Below, piece after piece: positions 9,408 to 18,249 of a stretch of DNA of 64,000 nucleotides (the stretch's first letter is position 1; each line of letters starts with the position of its first letter). Source of the stretch: Villigracilis sp024434165 (GTDB lineage: Bacteria; Chloroflexota; Anaerolineae; Anaerolineales; Villigracilaceae); contig SZPK01000030.1 in assembly GCA_030263665.1 (NCBI GenBank), positions 62,001 through 126,000 of the forward strand, read 5' to 3'. The translations under genes were made by a program, and so were the position numbers. Under the pieces are notes generated by a model. The model worked only from the letters and a program-made list of their open reading frames with translations. It had not been told where the DNA came from and did not search any database.

Positions 9408-10517
9408 ATGGGTGAAGTAACACTTTATTTACATATTGGAGCAACAAAAACCGGTACAACAGCTTTGCAAAGGTTTTTGGAACAGAACTTCTCAAAACTT
9501 AAGAATGAATCTGGCGTTCTCTACCCGAATTTTCACGATGCGATGATTTACAGCCCCATGCGGGAGGGGCATAATTACTGGCATGGGTATTATTTTGAAA
9601 ATACGGATGGCTCAAAGGATATCGAACTCTTCGACAAATGTATCCTGTACTGTAAACAACACTCCCTCCATTCCATTGTAATCAGCCATGAGGCGTTATT
9701 GGTAAATTGGCGCGAACGGATGGGACGTTTGGCGGGGAAATTGGATGCCAACATCAAGGTGATCTGCTACGTCCGGCGGCAGGATCATCACTTGGAGTCG
9801 GCATGGAAACAATGGGGGCACAAGTTCGTCTCTTCAAGCCAAATTCTCGATTCGCTCGATAAACAAAACGAACAGTGGGGGGGATGGCGGCAAACAGATT
9901 GGCATAGATTACTCAAACCATGGGCGCAGAACTTTGGAATGGAGAATATCATTGTGCGCCCTTACGAAAAGGAACAAATGCCGGAAGGGGTCTTGCCGGA
10001 CTTTTTAAAGACGATCAATGTAAACTGGCCTGAAAAGCCCGCGCTCCGTAATGATGTAAATGTAAATTCGGGCTTCTCCCGGGATGTGCTGGAATTTCTG
10101 TCTCTGAACAGGGATTTTTATGAGAATCTTTCCGATCAGCGCCTGCATAATATGATGAACAGAGTGCTGGATGAAAGCTACAAGAAGAAGCCTTTTGAAT
10201 CTTATGGCATTTTGTCTCCAAAGGAAAGATTGGAAATACTGAAGAAATACGAGCTTTCGAACCAATTGGTGGCGAGAGATTATTTGAAGCGTGCAGACGG
10301 CCGTTTATTCTACGAACCTCTGCCCAATCTGGATGATGCATGGGAACCCTATGAAGGGCTGACCGTGGAGAGGCTGGTTCCGATCATCACAAAAATAATG
10401 TACAAATTATACGCCCAACAAAACGCCCTGATCGTCCAGCAGAACCGCGTTAATTTTCCACCGAATCGACTTCTGTCCCTCTTTAAGAAGGCATACCGCA
10501 AATTAACAGGGCAATAA
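9408..10517 (+). CDS. sulfotransferase-family protein
   Basis: A P-loop sulfotransferase-like protein of 369 residues that would move sulfate from PAPS to a glycan hydroxyl. The start LYLHIGATKTGTTALQRFLE is the 5'-phosphosulfate-binding loop seen in bacterial sulfotransferases. IKVICYVRRQDHHLESAWKQW is the 3'-phosphate-binding Arg-x-x-(S/D) region. I use the ATG at 9408, just after an AGGAG site, rather than the TTG at 9405. It lies directly upstream of the ABC exporter, and a second, unrelated sulfotransferase lies downstream, suggesting a sulfated polymer. Confidence 0.8.
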   Translation: MGEVTLYLHIGATKTGTTALQRFLEQNFSKLKNESGVLYPNFHDAMIYSPMREGHNYWHGYYFENTDGSKDIELFDKCILYCKQHSLHSIVISHEALLVNWRERMGRLAGKLDANIKVICYVRRQDHHLESAWKQWGHKFVSSSQILDSLDKQNEQWGGWRQTDWHRLLKPWAQNFGMENIIVRPYEKEQMPEGVLPDFLKTINVNWPEKPALRNDVNVNSGFSRDVLEFLSLNRDFYENLSDQRLHNMMNRVLDESYKKKPFESYGILSPKERLEILKKYELSNQLVARDYLKRADGRLFYEPLPNLDDAWEPYEGLTVERLVPIITKIMYKLYAQQNALIVQQNRVNFPPNRLLSLFKKAYRKLTGQ

Positions 10518-10577
10518 GGTAAACAAATGCCCTGCATTGGATGTTCTAATCGTCTCTGAAAGGTACGAATCGTTCAA

Positions 10578-11363
10578 ATGCGTAAATTCTTTTCGGATAT
10601 TTGGAAAAGCAGATTTTTAATTACGACCTGGGCTCGATATAACATCGAAGCCAATTATCTCGATTCCAAACTGGGCGCGCTATGGATCATCCTGCAGCCC
10701 ATTGTGGAGACCCTGATCTATGCTACTATTTTTAGTCTGATTCTTGTAAGGAAGCCGCGCGGCGATGCGCCCTTTGTCCTTTTTTTCCTGGCCGGAATGG
10801 TGCTTTGGCAATTCTTCTCCAGCGCCTTGATGAGGTCGTCCACATTGATAAGTTCCAAGATCAATATCATTTCCCAAATCAAATTCCCAAATCAAACCCT
10901 GATATTTGTTGATCTTCTGGAGAAATTTGTGGATTTCCTGGTAGGGTTTTCCATTCTGATCATGTTGAACATGTTTTTTGGATATTTTCCAACCGCTGCA
11001 TATGTGTATGTGCCTGTTCTTCTATTTGTTTTTTTTACATTTACAGCCGGGGCGATGTTCATACTTGCCACTCTGGGTGCATTCATTCAGGATATTTCTC
11101 AAATAACCGGCTTGGCCCTCCGCTTTTTTTTGTATTTTTCAGGGGTTCTGATTTCTTCGGATATGGTTCCTCAAGAATTCGCGTCTTTCTTGAACCTAAA
11201 CCCTTTGTTTTTTATGATAGAAAGTTTTAGAAATGTAATCCTCTATTCCAGTCCGCCAGACCCGTTGCTTTTATTGTTCTGGCTGATTTTCAGTATTCTG
11301 TTCTTTTTTGCAGGGGTGTCATTTTTTGTGAAGAATGACGGTCTGTTTGCCGATTACCAATAA
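10578..11363 (+). CDS. polysaccharide ABC transporter, permease subunit (Wzm/TagG type)
   Basis: Inner-membrane half of an ABC-2 exporter for lipid-linked polysaccharide. The 261 residues contain about six membrane segments. The start (SRFLITTWARYNIEANYLDSKLGALW) has the amphipathic region that precedes TM1 in Wzm/TagG, and PIVETLIYATIFSLIL and NPLFFMIESFRNVILY are typical of the family. The ATP-binding subunit follows 32 bases downstream. Together they would flip the completed undecaprenyl-linked glycan across the membrane. Confidence 0.9.
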   Translation: MRKFFSDIWKSRFLITTWARYNIEANYLDSKLGALWIILQPIVETLIYATIFSLILVRKPRGDAPFVLFFLAGMVLWQFFSSALMRSSTLISSKINIISQIKFPNQTLIFVDLLEKFVDFLVGFSILIMLNMFFGYFPTAAYVYVPVLLFVFFTFTAGAMFILATLGAFIQDISQITGLALRFFLYFSGVLISSDMVPQEFASFLNLNPLFFMIESFRNVILYSSPPDPLLLLFWLIFSILFFFAGVSFFVKNDGLFADYQ

Positions 11364-11395
11364 TTAATTACAGCCCCAAGCGGGCGTTCGAATTC

Positions 11396-12175
11396 ATGGA
11401 CGGACTCATGCAATCGCCAATAATTGAAGCGGAAAATATCACAAAATACTACAACCGCCGCCCTCAAATGGTGCGGCGCAGGGGACAGAAGCTGTCCGAG
11501 TTTCTACTGGCTTCGTTGTCAAAAGGCAGACGGGAATCGCGTTTTCTCGTGCTGGATGATATCAACTTTAAAATTTATCCCGGTGAAATTGTCGGATTGA
11601 TAGGCAGTAACGGTTCCGGCAAAAGCACATTGTTGAGGATTTTGACCGGCATAAGCCGCCCTACAAAAGGGAGGGTGCGAATCCACGATTCTTATCGTGA
11701 GCTGTTTGCTTTGAACGCCGGGTTTAACATGAATCTTTCCGGTCGCAAGAATATATATCTATATGCTGCCATGAAATACATTCCCAATCAGGTGATCGAG
11801 GAAAAAATTGATACGATCATTGAATATTCGGGGCTGGCTAATTTCATTGATGAGCCTGTGAAATCATACTCCAGCGGCATGCGCAGCAGGCTGGGTTTTA
11901 GCATTATCATAAACACCCTCCCGGAAATCATTTTCATTGATGAAGCGCTCTCCCCCGGAGATGAAGCGTTCAGGGAGAAATGCAATAACACCCTTCTGAA
12001 GTTGAAGGATGAGGGCAAGACGATTATGATCGTCTCGCACAGCCTGCCCACCCTGCGGACTCTCTGCACAAGGGCGATCTGGCTCGATAGTGGCCGAATA
12101 AAAATGGACGGACCCGCCCTCAAAGTCATCCATGAATATAAGGTCTTTCAGGATCATCGAAATAATCTAATTTGA
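11396..12175 (+). CDS. polysaccharide ABC transporter, ATP-binding subunit (Wzt/TagH type)
   Basis: Drives export with the permease at 10578. In 259 residues it has Walker A (IGSNGSGKSTLLRIL), the signature YSSGMRSRLGFSI, Walker B (EIIFIDEALSPGD) and the switch His (MIVSHSLPTLR). LFALNAGFNMNLSGRKNIY is characteristic of the Wzt/TagH group. It lacks the C-terminal glycan-binding domain of O9a-type Wzt proteins, so polymer length is probably set elsewhere. A second in-frame ATG at 11408 is an alternative start. A strong inverted repeat follows the gene. Confidence 0.92.
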   Translation: MDGLMQSPIIEAENITKYYNRRPQMVRRRGQKLSEFLLASLSKGRRESRFLVLDDINFKIYPGEIVGLIGSNGSGKSTLLRILTGISRPTKGRVRIHDSYRELFALNAGFNMNLSGRKNIYLYAAMKYIPNQVIEEKIDTIIEYSGLANFIDEPVKSYSSGMRSRLGFSIIINTLPEIIFIDEALSPGDEAFREKCNNTLLKLKDEGKTIMIVSHSLPTLRTLCTRAIWLDSGRIKMDGPALKVIHEYKVFQDHRNNLI

Positions 12176-12232
12176 GTTTGAAAGACTGTTGTTCTTTGTG
12201 CAATACGTCAAAATCAAGAGCGTTATATTTGC

Positions 12233-12271
12233 AATTTGACCCTGAGGCATGCCGGCGAACAGGGTCAAATT
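12233..12271. other. 12-bp perfect inverted repeat between exporter and sulfotransferase
   Basis: AATTTGACCCTG (12233-12244) pairs perfectly with CAGGGTCAAATT (12260-12271) across a 15-base loop containing GCATGCCGGC. No T-run follows, so it is not a standard terminator. It could be an mRNA-processing or stabilising hairpin, or a regulator site. Confidence 0.5.
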
Positions 12272-12369
12272 TGGCAAAAGCACATTTCTCGCTAATGTGT
12301 GTTGTGGCAGCACTATTGTGTCGTCAATAAAAGTTTCCTGGATTCTTCAAAAATAACCTGGATTTGAAA

Positions 12370-13695
12370 ATGACCCTTGTTACGATTAATAAAATAGAAG
12401 TTCACCAATCTTCAAGCGCAAAGTTTGTTTTTGAAATCAACTCGCCTGCTGCTGGGCGAAGCGAAGATGTGTATGCAATCGAATTTGAAGGTTGGGTTCG
12501 TTCATTCAATGCCTATTGCAAATCTATAACAATTCGAGATGTTGTTAGCGGGGCTTCCTCCATACATCCGTTGTATCACGCAGGGATGACGCGACGGATA
12601 TTGGCGTCCATCAGGGATTTCTTTCGCGGTAAATCCTCAATGCGGCCCATGTATCATCAGCATTTTAAAATCTTAGCTAATGTGATTGGGTTTTGTCCGG
12701 ACTTTAAATTAGTGATGCAGGGCGCAATGGATGATGGATCTGTTATCAAATTAGCCACAATCAGCGGCACCCGCAAACCCATTCGCTCATCCTTCAAGCC
12801 ATCACTCCAGCCGCTTATCCTAAATAGCCTTGGTCGTACCGGGACCACAATGCTGATGCGTCTGTTTTCTGCTCATCCGAGTATTGTTGTGCAGAAGCCG
12901 CATCCGTATGAAGTTCACGTCGCCAGTTACTGGGCGCAGTTTTTTAAAGTCCTCTCCGCTTCCTACCCGGGACCTGAGCAGGATGTTCCGAACATTCAAC
13001 AGCACCATCCCGCCATCATGCCAAATGTCAACTTTATCTCAAAGTACATGAGCGACCCGCAAGTAAAGCATTGGGTTGGTGTGAGATACGTCGAAGATTT
13101 GGCAGGTTTCTGCCAACAGAGTATGGAAGGATATTACAAAAGTGTAGCTGCCGCTCAAAACCAAAAGACCCCCATGTACTTTGCTGAAAAATTTTACCCT
13201 TCCTTTATTCCGTGGATCATCCGGGACCTTTATCCAGAGGCAAAGGAAATAATTCTGGTACGCGATTTTCGCGACATGCTGGCTTCAATAAATGCCTTCA
13301 ATGTAAAGCGGAATTCTGTGAAATTTGGCCGTAACAGAGTTCAAAGCGATGAGGATTATGTAAGACGGTTGAGCGTTAAGGGCATCCATAACCTGCATCA
13401 GGCCTGGATGGCAAGACGAGATAAAGCCCACTTGGTTCGGTATGAAGATGTTATTTTGGATCCAATCAACACGCTCCGCGGTATTTTACAATACCTGGGA
13501 TTGGAGCATTCCAACAGCATTATCGAGACAATGCTCTCCGCTGCTTCTACGGTCGAAAATGAAGCAGAGCAGGCGCACAGAACCAGCAGATCGCCAGAGG
13601 AATCCATTGGTCGTTGGAAGAAAGACCTCAGCCCGTCTTTGCAGGCTTTGTGCGAAAGAGAATTTGGTTCCATCCTGAAATCGTTTGGATATTAA
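12370..13695 (+). CDS. sulfotransferase-family protein with N-terminal extension
   Basis: About 441 residues. The first ~130 form a beta-rich domain I do not recognise. From about residue 140 comes a sulfotransferase fold: LILNSLGRTGTTMLMRLFSA (5'-phosphosulfate loop), IILVRDFRDMLASINAFN (3'-phosphate site) and HLVRYEDVILDPINTLRGIL near the C-terminus. I use the ATG at 12370; the TTG at 12364 is an alternative, and neither has a good ribosome site. Because it and the protein at 9408 differ strongly, they probably act on different positions of the glycan. Confidence 0.82.
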   Translation: MTLVTINKIEVHQSSSAKFVFEINSPAAGRSEDVYAIEFEGWVRSFNAYCKSITIRDVVSGASSIHPLYHAGMTRRILASIRDFFRGKSSMRPMYHQHFKILANVIGFCPDFKLVMQGAMDDGSVIKLATISGTRKPIRSSFKPSLQPLILNSLGRTGTTMLMRLFSAHPSIVVQKPHPYEVHVASYWAQFFKVLSASYPGPEQDVPNIQQHHPAIMPNVNFISKYMSDPQVKHWVGVRYVEDLAGFCQQSMEGYYKSVAAAQNQKTPMYFAEKFYPSFIPWIIRDLYPEAKEIILVRDFRDMLASINAFNVKRNSVKFGRNRVQSDEDYVRRLSVKGIHNLHQAWMARRDKAHLVRYEDVILDPINTLRGILQYLGLEHSNSIIETMLSAASTVENEAEQAHRTSRSPEESIGRWKKDLSPSLQALCEREFGSILKSFGY

Positions 13696-13722
13696 TTCGC
13701 ATACACAGGAACCGCAAATTCC

Positions 13723-13812
13723 TTCCGGTTTAGAGTTGAACCGGAAACCTGAAGTTTCATCATTCGTCGGAGATAAGGACATTCCTGATGCCATCCCAAA
13801 GTCTTATCTCCG
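13723..13812. other. two hairpins in the gap before the sulfatase-like gene
   Basis: TTCCGGTT/AACCGGAA (13723-13730 with 13739-13746) and a 10-bp perfect repeat CGGAGATAAG/CTTATCTCCG (13768-13777 with 13803-13812) occupy most of the 184-base gap. Neither is followed by a T-run. Confidence 0.4.
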
Positions 13813-13879
13813 TCATTCTTGTACAACGAACAGGTCGTGAATTGACCAAATTACTCCTCCTCGAAAGGATCAAATCTGG

Positions 13880-15385
13880 ATGTTCAAAGTGTTTTCTGAA
13901 ACACCCGGCGGAAAGATGCTGGAGGTAGTGAAGCGCGGTATCCTGCCGCTTTTATTGGCACTATATGTGCCGGTTCTTCACTATGCCAATAACGCAGTGA
14001 TGCTCCTGCTTCCAAGTTTGTTTAGAATGGTGATGTTGAGCATCGTTGCGGCTGTGGTTATTTATATTCTGTTCTTCATGATTGGAAGACGTGTTGTCGA
14101 ATCCGCCAATGCCGCTTTTGTTTTTCTAATTTTTTTTCACACATATGGCTTGACGTTGGATTTTTTGATAACTGCAAATGTTCCATTTCTTGCGACAAAC
14201 CGATACCTGTTTCCTGTTTTTCTGTTGATTGCCCTGCTGGTTTCGTGGTTCACATGGAAAATGGGTGAACCCAGGTCTTCCAGATTCTGGAACAGCGCGG
14301 TTTTCATTGTTGGCATGTTGATCTTGATCAATGCGGTGAGTATCGTTTCCGCTGAAATCAAGAAAATGCCGGACTGGGGCGCTGCTCCGACGCCTGTTCT
14401 GGCTTCGACGTCAAAAACACAGATGCAGGATTATCCCGATATTTATTTTATTGTTTTTGACGAATTTTCCGGTTTTCAGCCCATGCGGGAATATTGGAAG
14501 AATCCCAAGGTGGATGAGTTTGTGGCTTTCCTGAAATCAACCGGTTTTTTTGTCGCAGAGGACAGTCACAGCAGTTCCATTACCACACTCCATCAAATGG
14601 CGGAGAGATTGAACTACGAGGAACTCCCTTGTTGCCAGAAGAAATATCATGAACTCTATTATGAAAAGATCGCCAACAACAGGGTTACGAGCTATCTGAA
14701 ATCAAGGGGATATTCAATTGTGGTGATCGAGGAATTGACCGAATTCATCGAAGCGGCTGTTCCCATTTCTGCCGACGTTTCCATCAACCACTCGACCAGG
14801 GATTCGGTTGGCGATATGGTGCTATTCGACGAATTTGGGAGGCTGGTCGCGGAGAATTCCATGCTGCGGGTGTACCCGCCGTTATATACGCTCGGCGATG
14901 ATTTGGCTCGAATTGAACATAAGAGATTTATCTCCACAATCGCCAATAGGATCGCGGGCCTGAACGAGGTGTCATCCCCGAAATTTGTATATGTCCATCT
15001 GGTATTCCCGCACAAGCCGTTTATGTTCGATGAGAATGGCAAAGTGATACCGAAGAGGTATCAAGCCAATTGGAATTATTATCTGGACCAATATAATTAT
15101 TCGATGGATGTTGCCGTAAAGATTGTGGAGACGATACTTGCAAATTCCGACCCTGAACGCCCGCCGGTGATTATCCTGCAATCCGATCACGGGGCTCGAA
15201 ACATAAAAAACAAAAGCACGACGATAACGCTAGAGAATTTCCCCGAGGAGTTTAAAAGCAACATCATGTTTGCTCTCTACGCCCCAGGATATGATATTTC
15301 CACCCTGCCTCAGGATGTGAAACCCATAAACACATTCCCCATTGTTTTCAACTTTTTGTTCCAGGACAACATTCCGTTGAAGTGA
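13880..15385 (+). CDS. membrane protein with sulfatase/alkaline-phosphatase-fold domain
   Basis: A 501-residue protein with about five membrane segments in residues 15-165 and an extracytoplasmic hydrolase or transferase domain of the sulfatase superfamily. The domain opens with PDIYFIVFDEFSG (metal-binding Asp), has the nucleophile region HSSSITTLHQMAERLN, YVHLVFPHKPFMFDENG, and the late metal site IILQSDHGARN. The overall layout resembles LtaS-like phosphotransferases, but the substrate is unknown. It is followed by the small DPGSGS protein and a NoeA-like methyltransferase, a set that may act as a unit. Possible roles are trimming or decorating the sulfated glycan. Confidence 0.8.
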   Translation: MFKVFSETPGGKMLEVVKRGILPLLLALYVPVLHYANNAVMLLLPSLFRMVMLSIVAAVVIYILFFMIGRRVVESANAAFVFLIFFHTYGLTLDFLITANVPFLATNRYLFPVFLLIALLVSWFTWKMGEPRSSRFWNSAVFIVGMLILINAVSIVSAEIKKMPDWGAAPTPVLASTSKTQMQDYPDIYFIVFDEFSGFQPMREYWKNPKVDEFVAFLKSTGFFVAEDSHSSSITTLHQMAERLNYEELPCCQKKYHELYYEKIANNRVTSYLKSRGYSIVVIEELTEFIEAAVPISADVSINHSTRDSVGDMVLFDEFGRLVAENSMLRVYPPLYTLGDDLARIEHKRFISTIANRIAGLNEVSSPKFVYVHLVFPHKPFMFDENGKVIPKRYQANWNYYLDQYNYSMDVAVKIVETILANSDPERPPVIILQSDHGARNIKNKSTTITLENFPEEFKSNIMFALYAPGYDISTLPQDVKPINTFPIVFNFLFQDNIPLK

Positions 15386-15462
15386 TCGTTTGTCATGTGC
15401 GCCGGAGCGCATTCCTGTTCCGGTGGTGTCCACACGGGAGACGGGCCTGCTTCGATCTGGCA

Positions 15463-15537
15463 CCCAAACAACATGAACGTGCAGGGCAAAAGCGATGAGC
15501 TTCAACAATATTTGTCCTCTGTACACAGTTGTTTGGG
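15463..15537. other. long-range inverted repeat upstream of the DPGSGS gene
   Basis: CCCAAACAAC (15463-15472) is exactly complementary to GTTGTTTGGG (15528-15537), 55 bases apart. The 212-base gap otherwise holds a TAGAAT-like -10 and the AGGAGG ribosome site of the gene at 15598. Confidence 0.35.
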
Positions 15538-15597
15538 CGCTGGTACGACGACGATAAATTCGATTAGAATAGCCACATTTCAGCCAGGAGGCTTTCC

Positions 15598-15786
15598 ATG
15601 CACTACTCTCCATTACCCTATCTCGACCCCGGTTCAGGCAGTATCATCATTCAACTTGCGCTTGCTGCCCTGCTTGGGTTGGGCGTATTTGTTCGCTCCC
15701 AATGGACGCGAATTAAAAAGATGTTTGGGATAAAACCGAAACAGACAGATGAAAACGAGGAAAATGACGACGTTGAAAAACAATGA
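15598..15786 (+). CDS. small membrane protein of the DPGSGS type
   Basis: A 62-residue protein with a perfect AGGAGG ribosome site 6-7 bases before its ATG. It has a short head (YLDPGSGSIIIQ), one membrane helix (LALAALLGLGVFVRSQW) and a charged, acidic cytoplasmic tail. Small proteins with this DPGSGS start are found in many bacteria beside glycan or sulfatase-fold genes; their function is not known to me. It sits between the membrane sulfatase-fold gene and the NoeA-like methyltransferase and overlaps the latter, so it is probably coupled with both. Confidence 0.75.
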   Translation: MHYSPLPYLDPGSGSIIIQLALAALLGLGVFVRSQWTRIKKMFGIKPKQTDENEENDDVEKQ

Positions 15787-17170
15787 GCGATTGAGCGCCT
15801 CGTTCCGCGACCCCAGCGGTTTCCTGTTCACGCGGGACGAAAAGCTCTACCGTCAGGTGAATCACAGTTATTCCCAGGACTATGCCTTTCTGATCGAATC
15901 CGGCTTGTATGACAGGCTGTTGAAAGCGAATCTTCTGATTCCGCATGCGGAAGCGGAAGTGCAGCCCGTCGAACCGAAGTCGGCTTTCAAGGTCATCTGC
16001 CCGGAGCGGGTGCGTTTTATCTCATACCCCTATGAGTGGTCGTTTTCCCAGTTGAAGGATGCCGCCCTTGCCACGCTGGCTGTCCAAAAACATGCGCTTA
16101 AGTTTGGAATGTCCCTTAAGGATGCGAGCGCATATAACATCCAATTTCATAACGGCAGGCCAATCCTGATAGATACGCTCTCTTTCGAGGTTTACAAGGA
16201 CGGCGCTCCGTGGGTGGCATACAGACAATTTTGCCAGCATTTCCTCGCTCCGCTGGCGCTGATGGCGAAGACCGACGTGCGTCTGAGCCAGTTGATGCGA
16301 GTCTATATTGACGGCGTGCCGCTCGACCTTGCGAGCCGCTTATTGCCGGCATCCACACGCTTTAACTTCGGCTTGCTGACCCATATCCATTTGCACGCGC
16401 GGGCGCAGATGCGTTATGCCGACGCGGGCGCTGGGAACGACCGTTTGGAAAAGACGCCCCGGGGAAGGATGACCAAACAGGCGCTGCAGGGGTTGATCGA
16501 AAGTCTGGAAAGCACGGTCAAACAGCTGGAATGGAACCCCGTAGGGACGGAATGGGGCGATTATTACAACATGACCAACTATACGGATTCGGCGTTCGAG
16601 CATAAGAAGGACATAATCTCTGAATGGGTTCACCGCTTAAGCCCCCGTCAGGTATGGGATGTGGGAGCAAATAACGGTGTCTTTACCCGGTTGGCTTCCG
16701 TACAGGGAATTCCTGCGATCGCATTCGATATTGATCCGGCGGCGGTGGAGCAGAATTATCGGCAGGTAAAATCCGCCCGCGAAACCAATATCCTCCCCCT
16801 GGTTCAGGATTTGACCAACCCCAGCCCATCCCTGGGCTGGCACACACGGGAGCGCGATGCGTTTCTGGAGCGCGCGCCCGCCGATATGGTTTTTGCCCTG
16901 GCCGTCATCCACCATCTGGCGATTTCCAATAATGTGCCCCTGCCTCTTTTGGCGGAGTTCTTTCACGACCTGGGGAAATGGCTTGTCATTGAATTCGTCC
17001 CGAAGACGGATTCCCAGGTTCAAAAACTATTGGCAAGCCGCCTGGATATCTTCGACCAATACACCGTGGACGAATTCGAAAGGATATTCGGCGCACGCTT
17101 TGCCATTCTTGAAAAAGTGAAGGTCCGTGAATCGGAACGATTTCTGTACTTAATGGAAAAGCGGGATTAA
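15764..17170 (+). CDS. NoeA-like class I SAM methyltransferase
   Basis: A cytoplasmic protein of about 468 residues. The first ~270 residues form a kinase-like or unclassified module (RDPSGFLFTRDEKLYRQVN, DASAYNIQFHNGRPILIDTL, the latter resembling the catalytic loop of small-molecule kinases). The C-terminal part is a methyltransferase: VWDVGANNGVFTRLAS is motif I, AIAFDIDPAAVEQN motif II, MVFALAVIHHLAISNNVPL motif IV. This architecture matches proteins annotated as nodulation NoeA-like. The start is uncertain: ATG 15749 or ATG 15764; the second has GAGG just upstream and is preferred. It overlaps the DPGSGS gene. Confidence 0.78.
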   Translation: MTTLKNNERLSASFRDPSGFLFTRDEKLYRQVNHSYSQDYAFLIESGLYDRLLKANLLIPHAEAEVQPVEPKSAFKVICPERVRFISYPYEWSFSQLKDAALATLAVQKHALKFGMSLKDASAYNIQFHNGRPILIDTLSFEVYKDGAPWVAYRQFCQHFLAPLALMAKTDVRLSQLMRVYIDGVPLDLASRLLPASTRFNFGLLTHIHLHARAQMRYADAGAGNDRLEKTPRGRMTKQALQGLIESLESTVKQLEWNPVGTEWGDYYNMTNYTDSAFEHKKDIISEWVHRLSPRQVWDVGANNGVFTRLASVQGIPAIAFDIDPAAVEQNYRQVKSARETNILPLVQDLTNPSPSLGWHTRERDAFLERAPADMVFALAVIHHLAISNNVPLPLLAEFFHDLGKWLVIEFVPKTDSQVQKLLASRLDIFDQYTVDEFERIFGARFAILEKVKVRESERFLYLMEKRD

Positions 17171-17202
17171 ATGGTTTCCGGTTTTTTTCTGGATGACACC
17201 TT

Positions 17203-18249
17203 GTGAGCGGCATTCAGGCGCAATCGAACGGGAATGAGGAGTTTGACGGCTCCAACCCTCCCGAAGTCTCCGTCATCCTCGTTACCTGGAACAGCAGAGA
17301 TACCCTTTCCCAATGCCTGGAGGATCTTTCCCGGCAGGTTTTCAAAGGCTACGAACTCATAATCGTAGATAACGGCTCCGGCGATACCGCTGGATTGAAT
17401 TTGAACGAACTCTCCCGGATATTCGATCTCCGCATCGAGCGCCTCACTTCCAACCTTGGTTTTGCCGCCGCGAACAACATCGGAGCGCGCCTGGCGCGCG
17501 GCAAGTGGCTTGCCCTGCTGAATGCGGATGCCTTCCCGGAACCGGATTGGCTTGAGAGTCTGCTGCGTGCTGCGCGACAAAACCCGGACTGCACGGCCTT
17601 CTCCTCCCGCCAGATTCAATATCACTCGCCTGGATTGCTGGATGGCGCTGGCGATGCCTACCATATCAGCGGTCTTGCCTGGCGCAATGGACATAACCTG
17701 CCTGCGGATAAATACGGACTCGAACAAAAAGAGATATTCAGTCCGTGCGCCGCCGCCGCATTGTATTCCCGCGAGGAGTTTCTGAACCTGGGCGGTTTCG
17801 ATGAAGATTACTTTTCCTATTTTGAAGATGTGGATTTGGGATTTCGCCTTCGCTTGGATGGAGGGAAATGCCTGTATGTGCCGGAGGCGGTCGTTCGTCA
17901 TGTGGGCAGCGCCAGCACAGGCAAGCGCAGCGACTTTTCGGTCTATTACGGTTATCGCAACATGATTTGGACCTTCTTCAAAGATATGCCCTCGCCGTAC
18001 TTCTGGCTGTTTCTACCGCTGCATGGTTTTGCCGTTTTGTTCTTTGTCATGTACCTCGCCCTGCGCGGACAAAGCCGCGCAATTTTGCGCGCCGTCTTCG
18101 ACGCCGTGCTCAGACTTCCCGAAATATTATCCAAACGCAGGCTCATTCAAAGAGACATCAAAGCCAGCCCCCGCGATTTGCTGCGCGTGATGTCCAACGG
18201 TTTATTTGAACCTGTGCAGGAATTCTTGAAGCGGAATCGCCGCGCATGA
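17203..18249 (+). CDS. family 2 glycosyltransferase
   Basis: A GT-A transferase of 348 residues starting at GTG. VSVILVTWNSRDTLSQCLEDL, IIVDNGSGD, LGFAAANNIGARLARG and LLNADAFPEPDW are the nucleotide-sugar and metal-binding blocks; YFSYFEDVDLGFRLRLDGG is the acceptor-side motif. A hydrophobic pair near residues 265-290 may anchor it to the membrane. Rhamnosyltransferases of the WbbL group share this layout, but the donor is unproven. It overlaps the next GT2 gene by four bases. Confidence 0.88.
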   Translation: MSGIQAQSNGNEEFDGSNPPEVSVILVTWNSRDTLSQCLEDLSRQVFKGYELIIVDNGSGDTAGLNLNELSRIFDLRIERLTSNLGFAAANNIGARLARGKWLALLNADAFPEPDWLESLLRAARQNPDCTAFSSRQIQYHSPGLLDGAGDAYHISGLAWRNGHNLPADKYGLEQKEIFSPCAAAALYSREEFLNLGGFDEDYFSYFEDVDLGFRLRLDGGKCLYVPEAVVRHVGSASTGKRSDFSVYYGYRNMIWTFFKDMPSPYFWLFLPLHGFAVLFFVMYLALRGQSRAILRAVFDAVLRLPEILSKRRLIQRDIKASPRDLLRVMSNGLFEPVQEFLKRNRRA

